Assembly: GCA_013399305.1 (NCBI GenBank)
Contig: VXAI01000165.1
Coordinates: forward strand, 1,647,832-1,711,831
From: Rostratula benghalensis
Lineage: Eukaryota; Chordata; Aves; Charadriiformes; Rostratulidae
Length of the DNA: 64,000 nt
Direction of reading: 5' to 3'
Made by a program: the position numbers and the translations under genes. This document shows, one piece after another, positions 48,305-59,012 of the stretch (position 1 is its first letter; each line of letters starts with the position of its first letter). A model generated the notes under the pieces. That model searched no databases. It had not been told where the DNA came from and saw nothing but the letters and a program-made list of their open reading frames with translations.

Positions 48305-50992
48305 ATGAATCACCAGCAACCTGGAAGGGACTGGGGTTTCCCAGCCTCCTCAGTGGGCTGGGAAGGTTGGGGGCATTTGCTCTTAAGATCAGCCACCCTG
48401 ATGGAGTTGGCACTGCCAGGCTGCACCGACCAGGGATGTCACCATGTCTGCCACACGGATAGAGCTAGAGATGACCAGAAGAGGGTCATCAAGACAAATG
48501 ACAGCACAGAACTAACCCTGTCCTCAGCAAAAAAAAAAAAAAAATAAGTCTCTGGAGTGTTGGAAACTTCTCAGCGAGGCTACAAAGCTGTCATCTCCTT
48601 GCAACCATAAAGCACGGGGCTACCAACCTGTTCAGCCCTGGCTTCAAGCCACATGTGGGGGTGGGAGGGTCCAGCTCCTAAGGGTTGTAAACACACAAAG
48701 GGACCACAAGCTGTCCTTGTGCCCATGCCAAACCACCTATCTATAGCAGGTTTCTACAGCCAGACTGCCCTTGGGCCTGGATCTCCCAACTTGTGATGCC
48801 ACCATGCCCCAAAGCAGGTGTTGTTGTGCAAAGGCTGTGCTACAGCCCACACTTGTGTCATTTTTCCTTGACAAAGAGAGCACTAAGTAAATCACAGAGC
48901 TGTGAAAGGATGAGGGGATGAGGGGAGGATGTCTGCTAGGCAACACTGGAAGAAGGACACCTTATGCAGGGGCAAGAGCTCAACTTCTCCTTTGCTGCCA
49001 GTGCCCTAGGTCTTCTCCCAGAGTAGATACAGCAGAAACAGTGATCTTATAGTGGATTAGGACCCTAGAACCCCTTCTTTGCATTAAAAATGCTCAGCTC
49101 CTGGCACATGGAAGCCATGAGGCACAAAGCCACAAGCATTAAAATAAAGATGCAAAAGGAAAATACAAGTATATAGGACCAAAAACTCCAGGTGTCTGTT
49201 GGGGAAAGCTCTCAGTGAATGCAGGACCAAAGCCTCATGAAGGAGCAGCAGACTATGAATCTCAGGAGGAGAAAGAATTAGGAAAGAGAAGAGATGCAGC
49301 TAAGCTGAAGAGTAAACAAGGAAGAAAGAATGAAAAGGATAAGAGGAAAGGTAGAAGAGAGTTTTGGATAAATCAGATAATGGAGGCCACAGTGAGATAT
49401 CTTGAGGAGAATGGTTACTAGGACTTGATCACGCCCAAGAGAAGGAAATATCTCCTGTTCAGCACAGCACTGTCTGGCACTCGTAGCATGACCATCCATG
49501 GCCCTACCTTGCAACAGAGAGAGTCAGAACACCCTCAGTCCATCCTCAGCCAGGCTGCAGAAAGATAGAGAAGTCATCAGCCTCCAGGAGAAGGGAGCAA
49601 AGCAGATGAGCCAAGTGAGTAAGGGCAGAAAAGTTATTAGAACAGAAACAAAGTCCAGAAAGAAGAGAGGGAGAAAAGTAAGAGGCTTAAAAGGGAAAAC
49701 CAACCAACTTGCTTTGCTATTTCACACATGGTCGATACTCACATCAAGCTTGAAACCTGGTCAGGAGCCTCAGGCAATTAGAGGTGCTTGCACTGGCAGT
49801 CCAGAAGGGGAACCAGCCTTCAGGCCCACACCACTGCTAGTTTTTCCATGCTGAGTTTGCACTTGGCAAGCTCTGAACCACTGCATCATATTAAGGCTTT
49901 AAGGGAGATACAAGAGATTCTTCTTACGGCAGATAACCAGGCAAGCCTAGGACATGGTCACATCAGCATCACCTCCTGGACCTCAGGACTACAACTCTAC
50001 TGGCAAATTTGGAGGGCTGGAAAAGATCCCAGATAGCCTGAGAACTATCCCAGCTGTACCACTAAGCTCTTACAAACAAGAGGAGTTTTAGAGAGGAAGA
50101 AAAAGAGTTAAATAGCACAATGTTGGCTGCCCCAAACCACTCGGGCTTAGAGCCAGCCAACAACCCTCAGCTTTTTTATTTGAATAACAGACACAGCCTA
50201 CATGACTCTGGTTTTTCTCCTTTCAACTGCAATATTTTTCCCTGGGGCACAGCCACAACAGCCCAGTCCCTTAGGGATCATTCAATAGCATAGGTATCAG
50301 GAGCTCTACCCCTTCCCCTAGGGCAATTTTCTATTTAACACTCAAATGGAATTCCCAGAGCCAGTCAAATTCATGACACAGTGCTGACTACCCATCACCA
50401 AGCAGTGAGATAGCGTTGTGTTTATTTTAATCCCTTTCAGCTATCAGTTAAATGCAGCCATTCAGGGGCTGGAAAAAAACCAGCTGCTTACAAATACCAA
50501 CCCCATGCTGACCCAGACCAGATGCCTTCTCACCCAAAGCACCCTCTTTCTGCAGCTGGGAGCAGATCTTGGGGTAAAGGATAAAAAGAAACAGAGCAAG
50601 CACCAAGCAAGACTTTCCCATAATGTACATATTTAGCAAAAAAACTGTTGAGGAACTTCACAAGTTGGGATTCACATCCAGATTGCTGTGTTTAGTAAGT
50701 GCCATTGGACATACGAGGCATTTATTGCTCTTTGAACCTGCTTGCAGTTTTTGGCCTTCACAGCACCCCAGGGTAATGACTTGCATAATGTGTGTTAAAA
50801 AATACATTGCTTCCCATTTGTTTGTTTTGAAACTGCTGTCTGATTGGTTCTGCGGGTGCATCACTGTCCCCATGTGGCCACAAGCACTGAACAATTATTC
50901 TACAGTTACTATTCAAGATGCAGGTCTGCCTGGTCCCCTCCTCTTAACGTGACTGCTGCCTTATAAAACCTAGATGGGAGTGAACCCTAAGA
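48305..50992. other. Non-coding intergenic stretch between KLHL35 and GDPD5
   Basis: A lysine-rich open frame at 49215-49421 lies in purine-rich sequence and has no recognised domain. A run of A lies at 48530-48544. No exon, RNA gene or CR1 copy is seen here. Confidence 0.5.
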
Positions 50993-51838
50993 AAGGCTGG
51001 AGTTGGAAGGGACCTTTACATATCCTCTTGTTCAACCACCCTGACATGAGTAGGGGCATCATCAACTGGACCAGGTTTCTCAAAGCCCCATTAAAGCTGA
51101 CCTGGAATGTTTCCAGGGAAGGGGTACCCACAGCTTCTCTGGGCAACCTGGACCAGAGTATCACTACCCTTGTAGTGAAAAATTTCTTCCTAAGTTCTCA
51201 TCTAAATCTTCCCTCTTACAGTTTTAAACCCTTCCCCCCTGTCCTGTGGATCCACTCCCTAATCAAGAGGCCCTCCCCAGCTTTCCTAGAGTCCTGGAAG
51301 GGGCTCCTAGGTCTCCCCAGAACCTTCCGGCTGAACAACCCCAACTCTCTCAGCCTGTCCTCACAGCAGAAGGGCTCCAGCCCTTCCAGCACCTCTGTGG
51401 TCTCCTCTGGCCCCGCTCCAACAGGTCCACGTCTCTCCTGTGCTGAGGCCCCAGAGCTTGAGTCAGCACTGCAGGGGGGTCTCCCCAGAACAGAGCAGGA
51501 GGGTCAGAATATTCCCCCTCCCCCTGCTGGCCATGCTGCTGGGGATGCTGTGGTTGGTTTTCTGGGCTACCACTGCATGTTGCCAGCTCACGTTGAGCTT
51601 CTCTTCCACCAACATCCCCAAATCCTTCTCCTCAGGGTTGCTCTCCATCCCTTCATCCTCCAAGACTCTTGATACCAGGGGTTGCCCTAACCCAGGTGCC
51701 AGACCCTGCATTTGGCCTTGTTGAATCTCATTATGTTGACATTTGCCCACTTCTTGAGCTTGTTCAAGTCCCTCTGGATGGCATTCCATCCCTTGGGCAT
51801 ATCAACCACACCCCTCAGCTCAGTGTCATCAAGAAGGG
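50993..51838 (-). mobile_element. CR1 LINE copy, minus orientation
   Basis: About 850 bp from 'gagttggaagggacctttac' through 'ccagggaaggggtacccaca', 'gctgaacaaccccaactctc' and 'ttctcttccaccaacatccc' to 'caagtccctctggatggcat'. It lies about 150 bp beyond the expected end of the GDPD5 transcript. Confidence 0.92.
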
Positions 51839-52010
51839 ATGCAACCCAAGTGTACAGATCTCAAGAAGGGCAGATCTCCAAACCTCCCTCTGGTCAGACC
51901 TTTAGCTCCCTCTTAAAGCATGAAAGAGGGAGAAGAACAAGGCATCATCATTATGCAAACAATCCCAGAACACATGAAAACATCACACACTGGCAGGGGA
52001 ATACTGACAG

Positions 52011-52016
52011 TTTATT
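52011..52016 (-). terminator. GDPD5: Polyadenylation signal AATAAA (distal), GDPD5
   Basis: Plus strand TTTATT reads AATAAA on the gene's strand. Cleavage would be expected 10-30 bases further left, at about 51980-52000. Confidence 0.55.
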
Positions 52017-52034
52017 TCACAGAGCGTTGCAGCG

Positions 52035-52040
52035 TTTATT
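52035..52040 (-). terminator. GDPD5: Polyadenylation signal AATAAA (proximal of the pair), GDPD5
   Basis: A second AATAAA on the minus strand, 24 bases before the other one in transcript direction. Two closely spaced signals in front of a CR1 boundary are consistent with a real gene end. Confidence 0.5.
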
Positions 52041-54743
52041 TTGATCTAGGTCTATTTTCATCAAAAAAGTATCATCCTTTAAAAAGAAAAAAAAAAAAGG
52101 TAGCAAATATTCAGGACAGTAATGGTAACAGTCAGTGCATTACGCATAAAGTTTGGGTCTTGTCATTAAAAAAAAAAAAAAAAAGAAAAAGTGAATTGTG
52201 AAAACAACTCTTTGTTGGATTGCTTTTAGCACTTCCAAGCTTTTAAGCACTTGACCTTTCAATAAAGTCATCTCCAAGGGTAAAAACAGAACATGCAGGT
52301 GATTATCAACAGATGCTGAGATTTAACAACATCTCTCACTTGGCAATGACAATCCACCAGGAATGTTTCAATACAGCACCACAGTAAAGGAAGAAGCAAC
52401 TTTGTTCTCAAATGCCTTCAAATCCACCAAAATCTTGCAGTTCTGCAGGAAAAAGCACACTGTTTCACAGACTTGAGAGAGTACCATACAGGAGGACAGT
52501 ATTTGGGGAAGGTAAGAAGAGGCATGGACCAGGGTCTTATTCCACTTACATTCATAAAAACCCAGGGTAGATGCAAATGAATTAAAGTCTTCTGTTGCAC
52601 TGCTTCAGAGGTGCTTATAAAGCATCACAATTCACATTTTCGTTATTAGTAGGGGTATTTTTCTCATATATTGATAAGCTGGCCACTTCTGCCCCTGATT
52701 CTTACACACTAAGCCCAAGACTTTAGGGTTTCAAAACGCTACAGGAGCATAGCTTAAAAAAAAAAAAAAAATAGAAAAGGAGCATTTAAGTGCTGCCAAA
52801 ACAAAACAAACTCCTCGAGCCTGTTTCTGGCCTTTCCAAGTCTGCTTTGTGAACTGAACGCAACGCACGTCAGCATGTCCCAGCATTCCCACCTCTGCAA
52901 GGTGACTTCTCCTCCAGTCCCTCTCAGGCTTCTCTGCAGCCCAGCTTGGCCAGCACCCAAAGGACCAAACCTCAGCCCCCCTTTCCCTCCCCAGGAAACC
53001 TCTTTGATGCTCCCACCGCTTTCAAGGCGGTGCACACCGAGCTTCGAAAGAAGCTCGCGCTCAGTGGGAATTCTCAACGTTGAGCGTTGTGTGTGGACCA
53101 AGATCCAGCAAGGAAGGGAGCAACCCAAGAGCAGAAGGCCATGGGGACTGAGCCAAGACCCATTCACAGCTCCAGCAGCCTTCCAGCTGGCTTTGGCTGC
53201 CTTGGGAACCAGCTCCGTGTGAACGGCAGAATGACCCAAACCCAGGCTTCTCTCCACAAGGTCTTGAAGGTCAAGAGCAGAAAGCTGAGACCGCCTCTGG
53301 GCTGGCCATGATCCATCTCAGGAAGGGAATGAAATACAACTGTCATCTAACTTGGTTTCTGAGCTTTGCTTTATTTGTTTTGGTTATTTTTAATTATTTT
53401 TTTTTTCCTTTAAACTCCTGATCTAGGATTTTGGTTTAAAGCCTTTTGCATTGGAAACATGCTGATGAGAGCTCTTGCCTTCATGAGCCTGTCAGCATCT
53501 GCTGCAAGACTGTCTCTCCTTTGGAAGAAGTGAACGTGCAGCTTTTAAAGATCCCACTTGTAAAGCAAGGAGGAAAGGTGTCCTTGCAGGAATAAAATAC
53601 TCTCCAGGGCTGCTTCACCTTCCAAACTATTTACAGCTCCTTTGCCCATGGGCATCTCCTTGGCCCAGAATGGGGGGAAGCTCAAACTGCACCACCACCA
53701 CCTCCTCTTCCTGCGTGGGTGCAAGGACAGGGAAGCAAGGAACGACTCCAAAGACCACTCAGAGTGGCAGGCACTTTAACCAGATCTGAGCGGTGATGGT
53801 GCCCACAGCATCGTTTTTCACAAGCTTTTCCGGGCTCCTGACAGAGCCCAACTCAGGGAGAAGACAGAAAGGAAAAAGAGTGGGGGGAAAAAACACAAAA
53901 AATTAAAGCATCATTGCCAGCAGAGGCCAAACCGCAGCGAAAGCTCAAGGTTTGCCTTCAAGACCATGGCAGAACACTTCCAGAAGGCCATTCCTCTGCA
54001 AGCAACAAGACTTTGGGGAAGGAGGATGGGACAGGGGGAAGGTGCCCAAGTGACTGAGCCAGTGCAATCCCTTCCCTGGCTCTGAATTTCAGCAGGGAAG
54101 AGCAGTGCTATCTCCTCTCCTAAGGAAAGCTTCTCTCCTCCAAAGAGCCTCCTGTTGCTTTAGAGCTAAAACTAAAAAAAACAGGAAAGGGGGAAAAGAG
54201 AAGGGATACCAAAAAACAAAAAAAAAAGGGAAAAAAAATAAAAACCCCAAAACATAACAAAAAATGACACTTCACAAGAACATCACAACATTCAGCTACA
54301 CAGTCGCTGCACCAAAGGAAGGAGGGGAGCAGGGCAAGGGAGAGAAAGGGGAGACATGTCCAACGTGGTTTTCCCATAAGTCCCCACAGGGATTCAAGGC
54401 TGTGACATCAAGATTCAAATAACTTCAGCCATAAGGTAAAAAAAAAAATGAACACGGTATTTCCAAAAAAAAAAAAGAAAAAAAATTACACTCCAAAAAA
54501 AAAAATAATCCAAAAGAGACCAAAAAAAAAAAATAATTCCAATTTTCTACATATTTACAAAAATAAGCCACTCCAACCTCACAACCAGGGAGGTGGAGCA
54601 GCCAGCAATGGGGTATGGGAAAGGGTCTCTGCCCAACCAGCAGTTCCTCACAGGTTCCCATCCCGCAGCGAGCAGGAGAGCACGGCTCTCACTGCCGGGG
54701 TGAAGGCAGGGGATGCCCCACGCTGGAGTTGGACTGGAGCTCC

Positions 54744-54859
54744 TCATTTCATCCTCAGCTTGGTGTCCCGATGATCCGTGGGGGTGACCATCTCGTTGGC
54801 ATAGCCGTTCTCAGAGCAGAGAGACAGCTCATCCGTGGTCTCCACGCCGTTGTTGATCT
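54744..54859 (-). CDS. GDPD5: GDPD5 last coding exon
   Basis: The acceptor is ctaccctccccag. The first two bases complete a Glu codon; the exon then reads [18 protein letters not shown] and ends RDTKLRMK and TGA at 54746-54744. A second AG two bases further in would break the phase, so the first one is chosen. Confidence 0.87.
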
Positions 54860-56686
54860 CTGGGGAGGGTAGAGAAGGGAGGAAGGGGGACACATCATCA
54901 GAGGGGTGCAAATCCCAGGAGCCCCCTCTGCTGTGGATGGGGAAACCAAGGCGCTGAGCAGTCGTGCAATTCCACCACATGGGATCCTCCTCTTAGCTTG
55001 GAGGAGACTGAGGGGTGACCTCCTGAATGTTTATAAATCTGGAAAGGGTGAGTGTCAGGAGGATGGAGCCAGGCTCTTCTCAGCGATGGCTTATGACAGG
55101 ACAAGGGGCAATGGGTGCAAGTTGGAACACAGGAGGTTCCACTGAAATATGAGGAAAAACTTCTTCAGGGTGAGGGTGAGGGAGCACTGGCAGGGGCTGC
55201 CCAGAGAGGTGGTGGAGTCTCCTTCTCTGGAGACATTCAAACCCCTCCTGGACACCTTCCTGTGTGACCTGCTCTGGGTGTTCCTGCTCCAGTAGGGGGA
55301 TTGGACTGGATGAGCTTTCAAGGTCCCTTCCAATCCCTGATAGTCTGTGATTCTGTGATCCATCTGATCCTGCAGGGATTTCACCCTGGGTTTAGTAACG
55401 CTGCACCCATTTAAAACCAGTTCTGAACAGGATCTGCCTCCAAACGGGAGCTCACCTCTAAATTTCAGACCTTGACAATCCTGCCACCATCAGAGGCAAA
55501 ACTGGACACCCCCTCCCTTACACGTGGGGGGTATGTCACAGTCCAAAATAGTCACCTGTGGGAAAAGGGTGCAAAATGCCTAACTTACCTACCCAAATGG
55601 CCATACTGGAAATGGGTAGTCACTGGTTTCACGAGGAAAATGTGCAACCACCAGTGTTTTCACTATGAGCACCCACCCTAAGCAAGAACACGTTTCAGAT
55701 GCACAAAATCCTAATATCTATCCCCTCCCTCTAAGTATGTTATATGTCTAGGACATTTTATATCTAGAACAGTGTTGGGGAGGCTTAATTCTGCTGTCAC
55801 CAACTGTTTTGCCTCTCCGGATTCACACCCGATTTTCACCATCTCCGGAGGGCAGAATTTCAAACCCACATTTCACACAATAAGTTCTTTGAAGCAAGAA
55901 TAGTTGTTTTGCTGTGTATTTACCCAGGACAATAAACCCTGATCCATGGTGGAGGTTCTCCAGCTCTTAAATACAAAGAAAAGAAAACCCACAGCAAAGC
56001 TCTAGAAAAAAAAAAAAAAACCTTCCTTCAAATTTGATTTTTCCACCTTCATGCACCAACTTAAAAAAAAAAAAAAAAGTCTAGATGTTTCCCTCTTTAT
56101 ACACATTTCTGAGATCTCTCTTAGAGGTGGAGTGGGATATTCCAAAACAAATAAATGTGGAGAGGAGCACAAGGATATTAGGAACACCTCAGTCCACAGG
56201 GCCATTGAATTCTAGGTCTTCCCCAGAGCTCATCACCACTATTTATGGTGACCTATACCATTTTTTTAATGGGCTTTATAAGCTTCTGACACACTGTTGA
56301 CAATTCAGGGCAGAGAAGATGCACACAGAGAGCTGCATGGCACACCTTGGGAAGTTAGACACTGCATTTCTCAGCAAACCAGTGCTCAGCCAAGCACCAG
56401 TTTGGGATGGATGAGCCATGGGTACCTCCCACAGTGCAGCAGGGTGAGTCCAGCCACCCTGTCCCACCAGCAGATGATGGCCCATATCAAAACCACCTTC
56501 CTCCACCAGCAGAGAGCAAGGGGATGGCTGAGGTGTGGAGCAAAGGGCTCTCATGGACTAGGCCCACCCGTACCTGAGAAGATCAGCTTCTCCTTCATGA
56601 TCTTGACATCCCGGCTAGAGCGGCGGACAGCAGCACTGAGCATGATCTGCTCCGGGTTGTAGGTCCTGATGCTTCCTAGGCGCCAC
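54744..56686 (-). CDS. GDPD5: GDPD5 (GDE2), C-terminal part: last two coding exons
   Basis: Two exons, 56686-56574 and 54859-54744, join in phase to give a C-terminus beginning [19 protein letters not shown], continuing [17 protein letters not shown] and ending in a tail of 38 residues. I recognise this as glycerophosphodiester phosphodiesterase domain-containing 5. The protein is a six-pass membrane enzyme with an extracellular catalytic domain; in chick and mouse it cleaves GPI anchors, for example of RECK, and drives motor neuron differentiation. The visible part is the cytoplasmic tail after the last membrane segment. The catalytic domain and membrane segments lie beyond 64000 or in exons I could not find. 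The tail keeps one cysteine (LSLCSENGY). The tail after it is simpler than the human one as I remember it. Confidence 0.85.
54992..55361 (+). mobile_element. CR1 LINE 3' fragment in the last GDPD5 intron, plus orientation
   Basis: 'ggagactgaggggtgacctc', 'gacaggacaaggggcaatgg', 'gtggtggagtctccttctct' and the tail 'tagtctgtgattctgtgat'. Near-identical in long blocks to the reverse complement of 38391-38842. It begins only about 130 bp from the last coding exon. Confidence 0.95.
55362..56573 (-). other. Remainder of the last GDPD5 intron
   Basis: Short A runs at 56006-56020 and 56062-56078; otherwise unremarkable. No additional exon was recognised. Confidence 0.6.
56574..56686 (-). CDS. GDPD5: GDPD5 penultimate coding exon
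   Basis: 113 nt between the acceptor ctgtcttgcag and the donor GTACGG. The first base completes a codon from the preceding exon, the last base starts the Glu codon finished in the final exon. It encodes [13 protein letters not shown] and [17 protein letters not shown], a basic juxtamembrane stretch that directly follows the final transmembrane segment in the family. Confidence 0.9.
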
Positions 56687-58764
56687 CTGCAAGACAGGAG
56701 GATGATATTAGAGGCTGGTCTCTCCAACCAGGGGAGCATCCTCAACGTGGAGACCAGCAAGTCCCAGAGACCCTCACACCTTTGCTCCCTCGCACCTACC
56801 CAACCCCACATGGTAGGAGGATGTTCGGAGATGAGCGTGTTATCTCAGAGGGGTACAGACATACAAGCAGGTCATCTTTAACCACCTTGAGCATCCTAAT
56901 TCTGCTAATTTCACCAAGGACTGCAGATACCTCCCTCTATCACATCAGCTACCCAGCTGCCCTAAGGAGTTAGAGCTATTTTGACTCTTAGGTTTGGAAA
57001 GAGGGAGCAAAGCAAGAAACCACCCTTGTGAGAGAAGAGCTCCCAAAGACAAATTGGGGTCTCAGACCTAAGGTGAAGCAGAAACAGCTGCCTTTGTGGG
57101 GACAGTGTGACATACAGTTCCCCTGAACATGATTTCTCCCAGAGCACTTTCCTCCCCAGGTCTTTGCTTACATGCTTCTACCCTAAATCTACACATTTGA
57201 AGCCTTGATGAAACTCAGTATCCACCGAAAGTTTCCACCAAATAAACAATATGAGGGGTGATGGGAACTTGGCTTGACTTAAAATTAAGCAGACACTTGT
57301 TCTCTTTACTGAATGTATGTAAAGAAGATTACTGATGTTAGTAACAATCAACAGCAGCATGTTCAAGGGCGAATTTGCTTTTAAAGCTGTTTTTCATCCT
57401 GAGAGCACCCCTGTAGCGGACCCTGAGCTGCTGGCACCAGCAGTGAAAGGCAGGCTCCTGCTGTACAACAGGGCTTGGTGGGATCAGACAAAGCAGCCAT
57501 ACCCCATATCCCACTGCAAAGGGGTGTTATCTAGTCCAGGCTTTCCTAGCCCAACACCCCCACGGATTTGTCCTACCTCCTGAGCACAGAGGAAGGCTTT
57601 CAAAGGAGTTCCATTCTCCCTGCCAGAGCCAGGGATACCATAAGGCTATTTAATGAAGCAACATTAGGGCGGTTTATGAGGCTTCTGATCTTCTGGCACC
57701 ATCTAGTGGCTGGATCCACAAAAAGAGGGTGATTTTTTTTATTTTTTATTTTTTTAAAGAGGTGCCAACCACCTAACCGCCTTCTCTTAAATTTCTAATC
57801 CCCCATCCAGCCCCAGGAACAGAGGGTTTGAGAAGCCCCTCCAGGTCTCCAGCCTGCGACCAGAGAATCAACCTGACAAAGGAACATCCACAAAAGAGGT
57901 TCTGTATCTTTTCCAGGAAAACCTAGCTGGTGTTGATTTCACAGGGTTTCCACCCCTTTCTTAAATGCCAATGGGGTGACACCACTCCATCAGGTTTTGC
58001 CCGGGGTACAGGTGAAGGTGGATGCTCTGCTACAGAGAGAAGAGGTGGGACAGTAACACAACACAACTCATAGACCCAGGGATAGAAGTAACAGAGAGGA
58101 AGCACGAAGAGGCAAAGATACTACAGTATAAAAAAAAAAAATAAAAAAAATAATTTCTCCTATCATCATCATCTAAGCTGAGCTACCTTGACCTGGAAAA
58201 AAGATCGGTTTTGCCTTTAATGTCACATACAGGCAGATCCCACTAAGGTCCTTCTGGTTGGAAGTGCAGAGGATATCACAGGATAAGAACCTCCATAACC
58301 TATAATCACGACCAAAACACATTGCTACAGCAACAAGTCCTTTCTTAGCCCACATCAGCAGCGTTTTCATCATCAGGCTGGGTTGTGTGGCCAAAAGGCA
58401 TGATGATGTCTTGCCCACAGGTTCTAGGTATCCTATGGAGGGCATGGGCTGTTTTGAGGCACAGACAGCCCAACCTTGAAGGGGTGGCAGGGGACCAAGG
58501 GCTTTTCTCCTTCTCCTCTCAAAAGGAATGACCATTGCTCTCTGCTCCCCATCTTACATGGTGGATAGGCCAGACCCAGGGAAGTTAATTATGCTTGAGG
58601 GGCTGATGACTCCTCTCTTGGGGGTGCACTGCTCTGTTTGAACAGGCTAGGAGAAGGTTACCCCATTTTTCAGGGATAGTTTGAAAGTGAAGTCTCTTCT
58701 ACCCCTCTCAGAAGGGCCATCAGTCCATTTAATCACGACACAACTCAAAACCCATATGAAACAC
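56687..58764 (-). other. GDPD5 intron sequence, no exon recognised
   Basis: The next upstream exon should encode the last transmembrane segment and end in phase 2. I scanned minus-strand donors here (for example at about 57166 and 57575) and found none preceded by a suitable hydrophobic reading frame. A T-rich run lies at 57737-57757 and an A run at 58130-58150. Confidence 0.5.
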
Positions 58765-59012
58765 TTTAAACTGAAAAAGGGTGGATTTAGACTAGATATT
58801 AGGATGAAATTATTTCCTATCAGGGTGGTGAGACACTAGGACAAGATTGCCAAGGGAAACTGTGGATGCTCCATCCCTTGGGGTGTTCAAGGCCAGGCTG
58901 GATGGGACTTTAAGCAACCTGGTCTGGTGGGAGGTGTCCCTGTCCATGGCAGGGGGGTTGGAAATCTATGACCTTTAAGGTCCCTTCCAACCCTAACCAT
59001 TCTATGATTTGT
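58765..59012 (+). mobile_element. CR1 LINE 3' fragment in GDPD5 intron, plus orientation
   Basis: 'ggtggatttagactagatat', 'tcaggggtggtgag'-type block near 58820, 'aaggccaggctggatgggac' and the tail 'ccctaaccattctatgattt'. A T-rich run follows at 59060-59073. Confidence 0.88.

Larger units (their letters stand above)
51995..54743 (-). other. GDPD5: Probable 3' UTR of GDPD5
   Basis: The stretch follows the GDPD5 stop codon and reaches two AATAAA signals (minus strand) at its far end, giving a UTR of about 2.7 kb. It has no CR1 insertion, unlike its flanks, which fits a transcribed and constrained UTR. In the mRNA sense it has several U-rich tracts (plus-strand A runs at 54222-54240 and 54440-54535, for example). 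The cleavage point is inferred. Confidence 0.6.

Noticed and set aside
49215..49421. Lysine-rich 68-codon frame that looked like a small nuclear-type protein
   Set aside because: Purine-rich DNA gives such composition by chance; no splice context, motif or family match.
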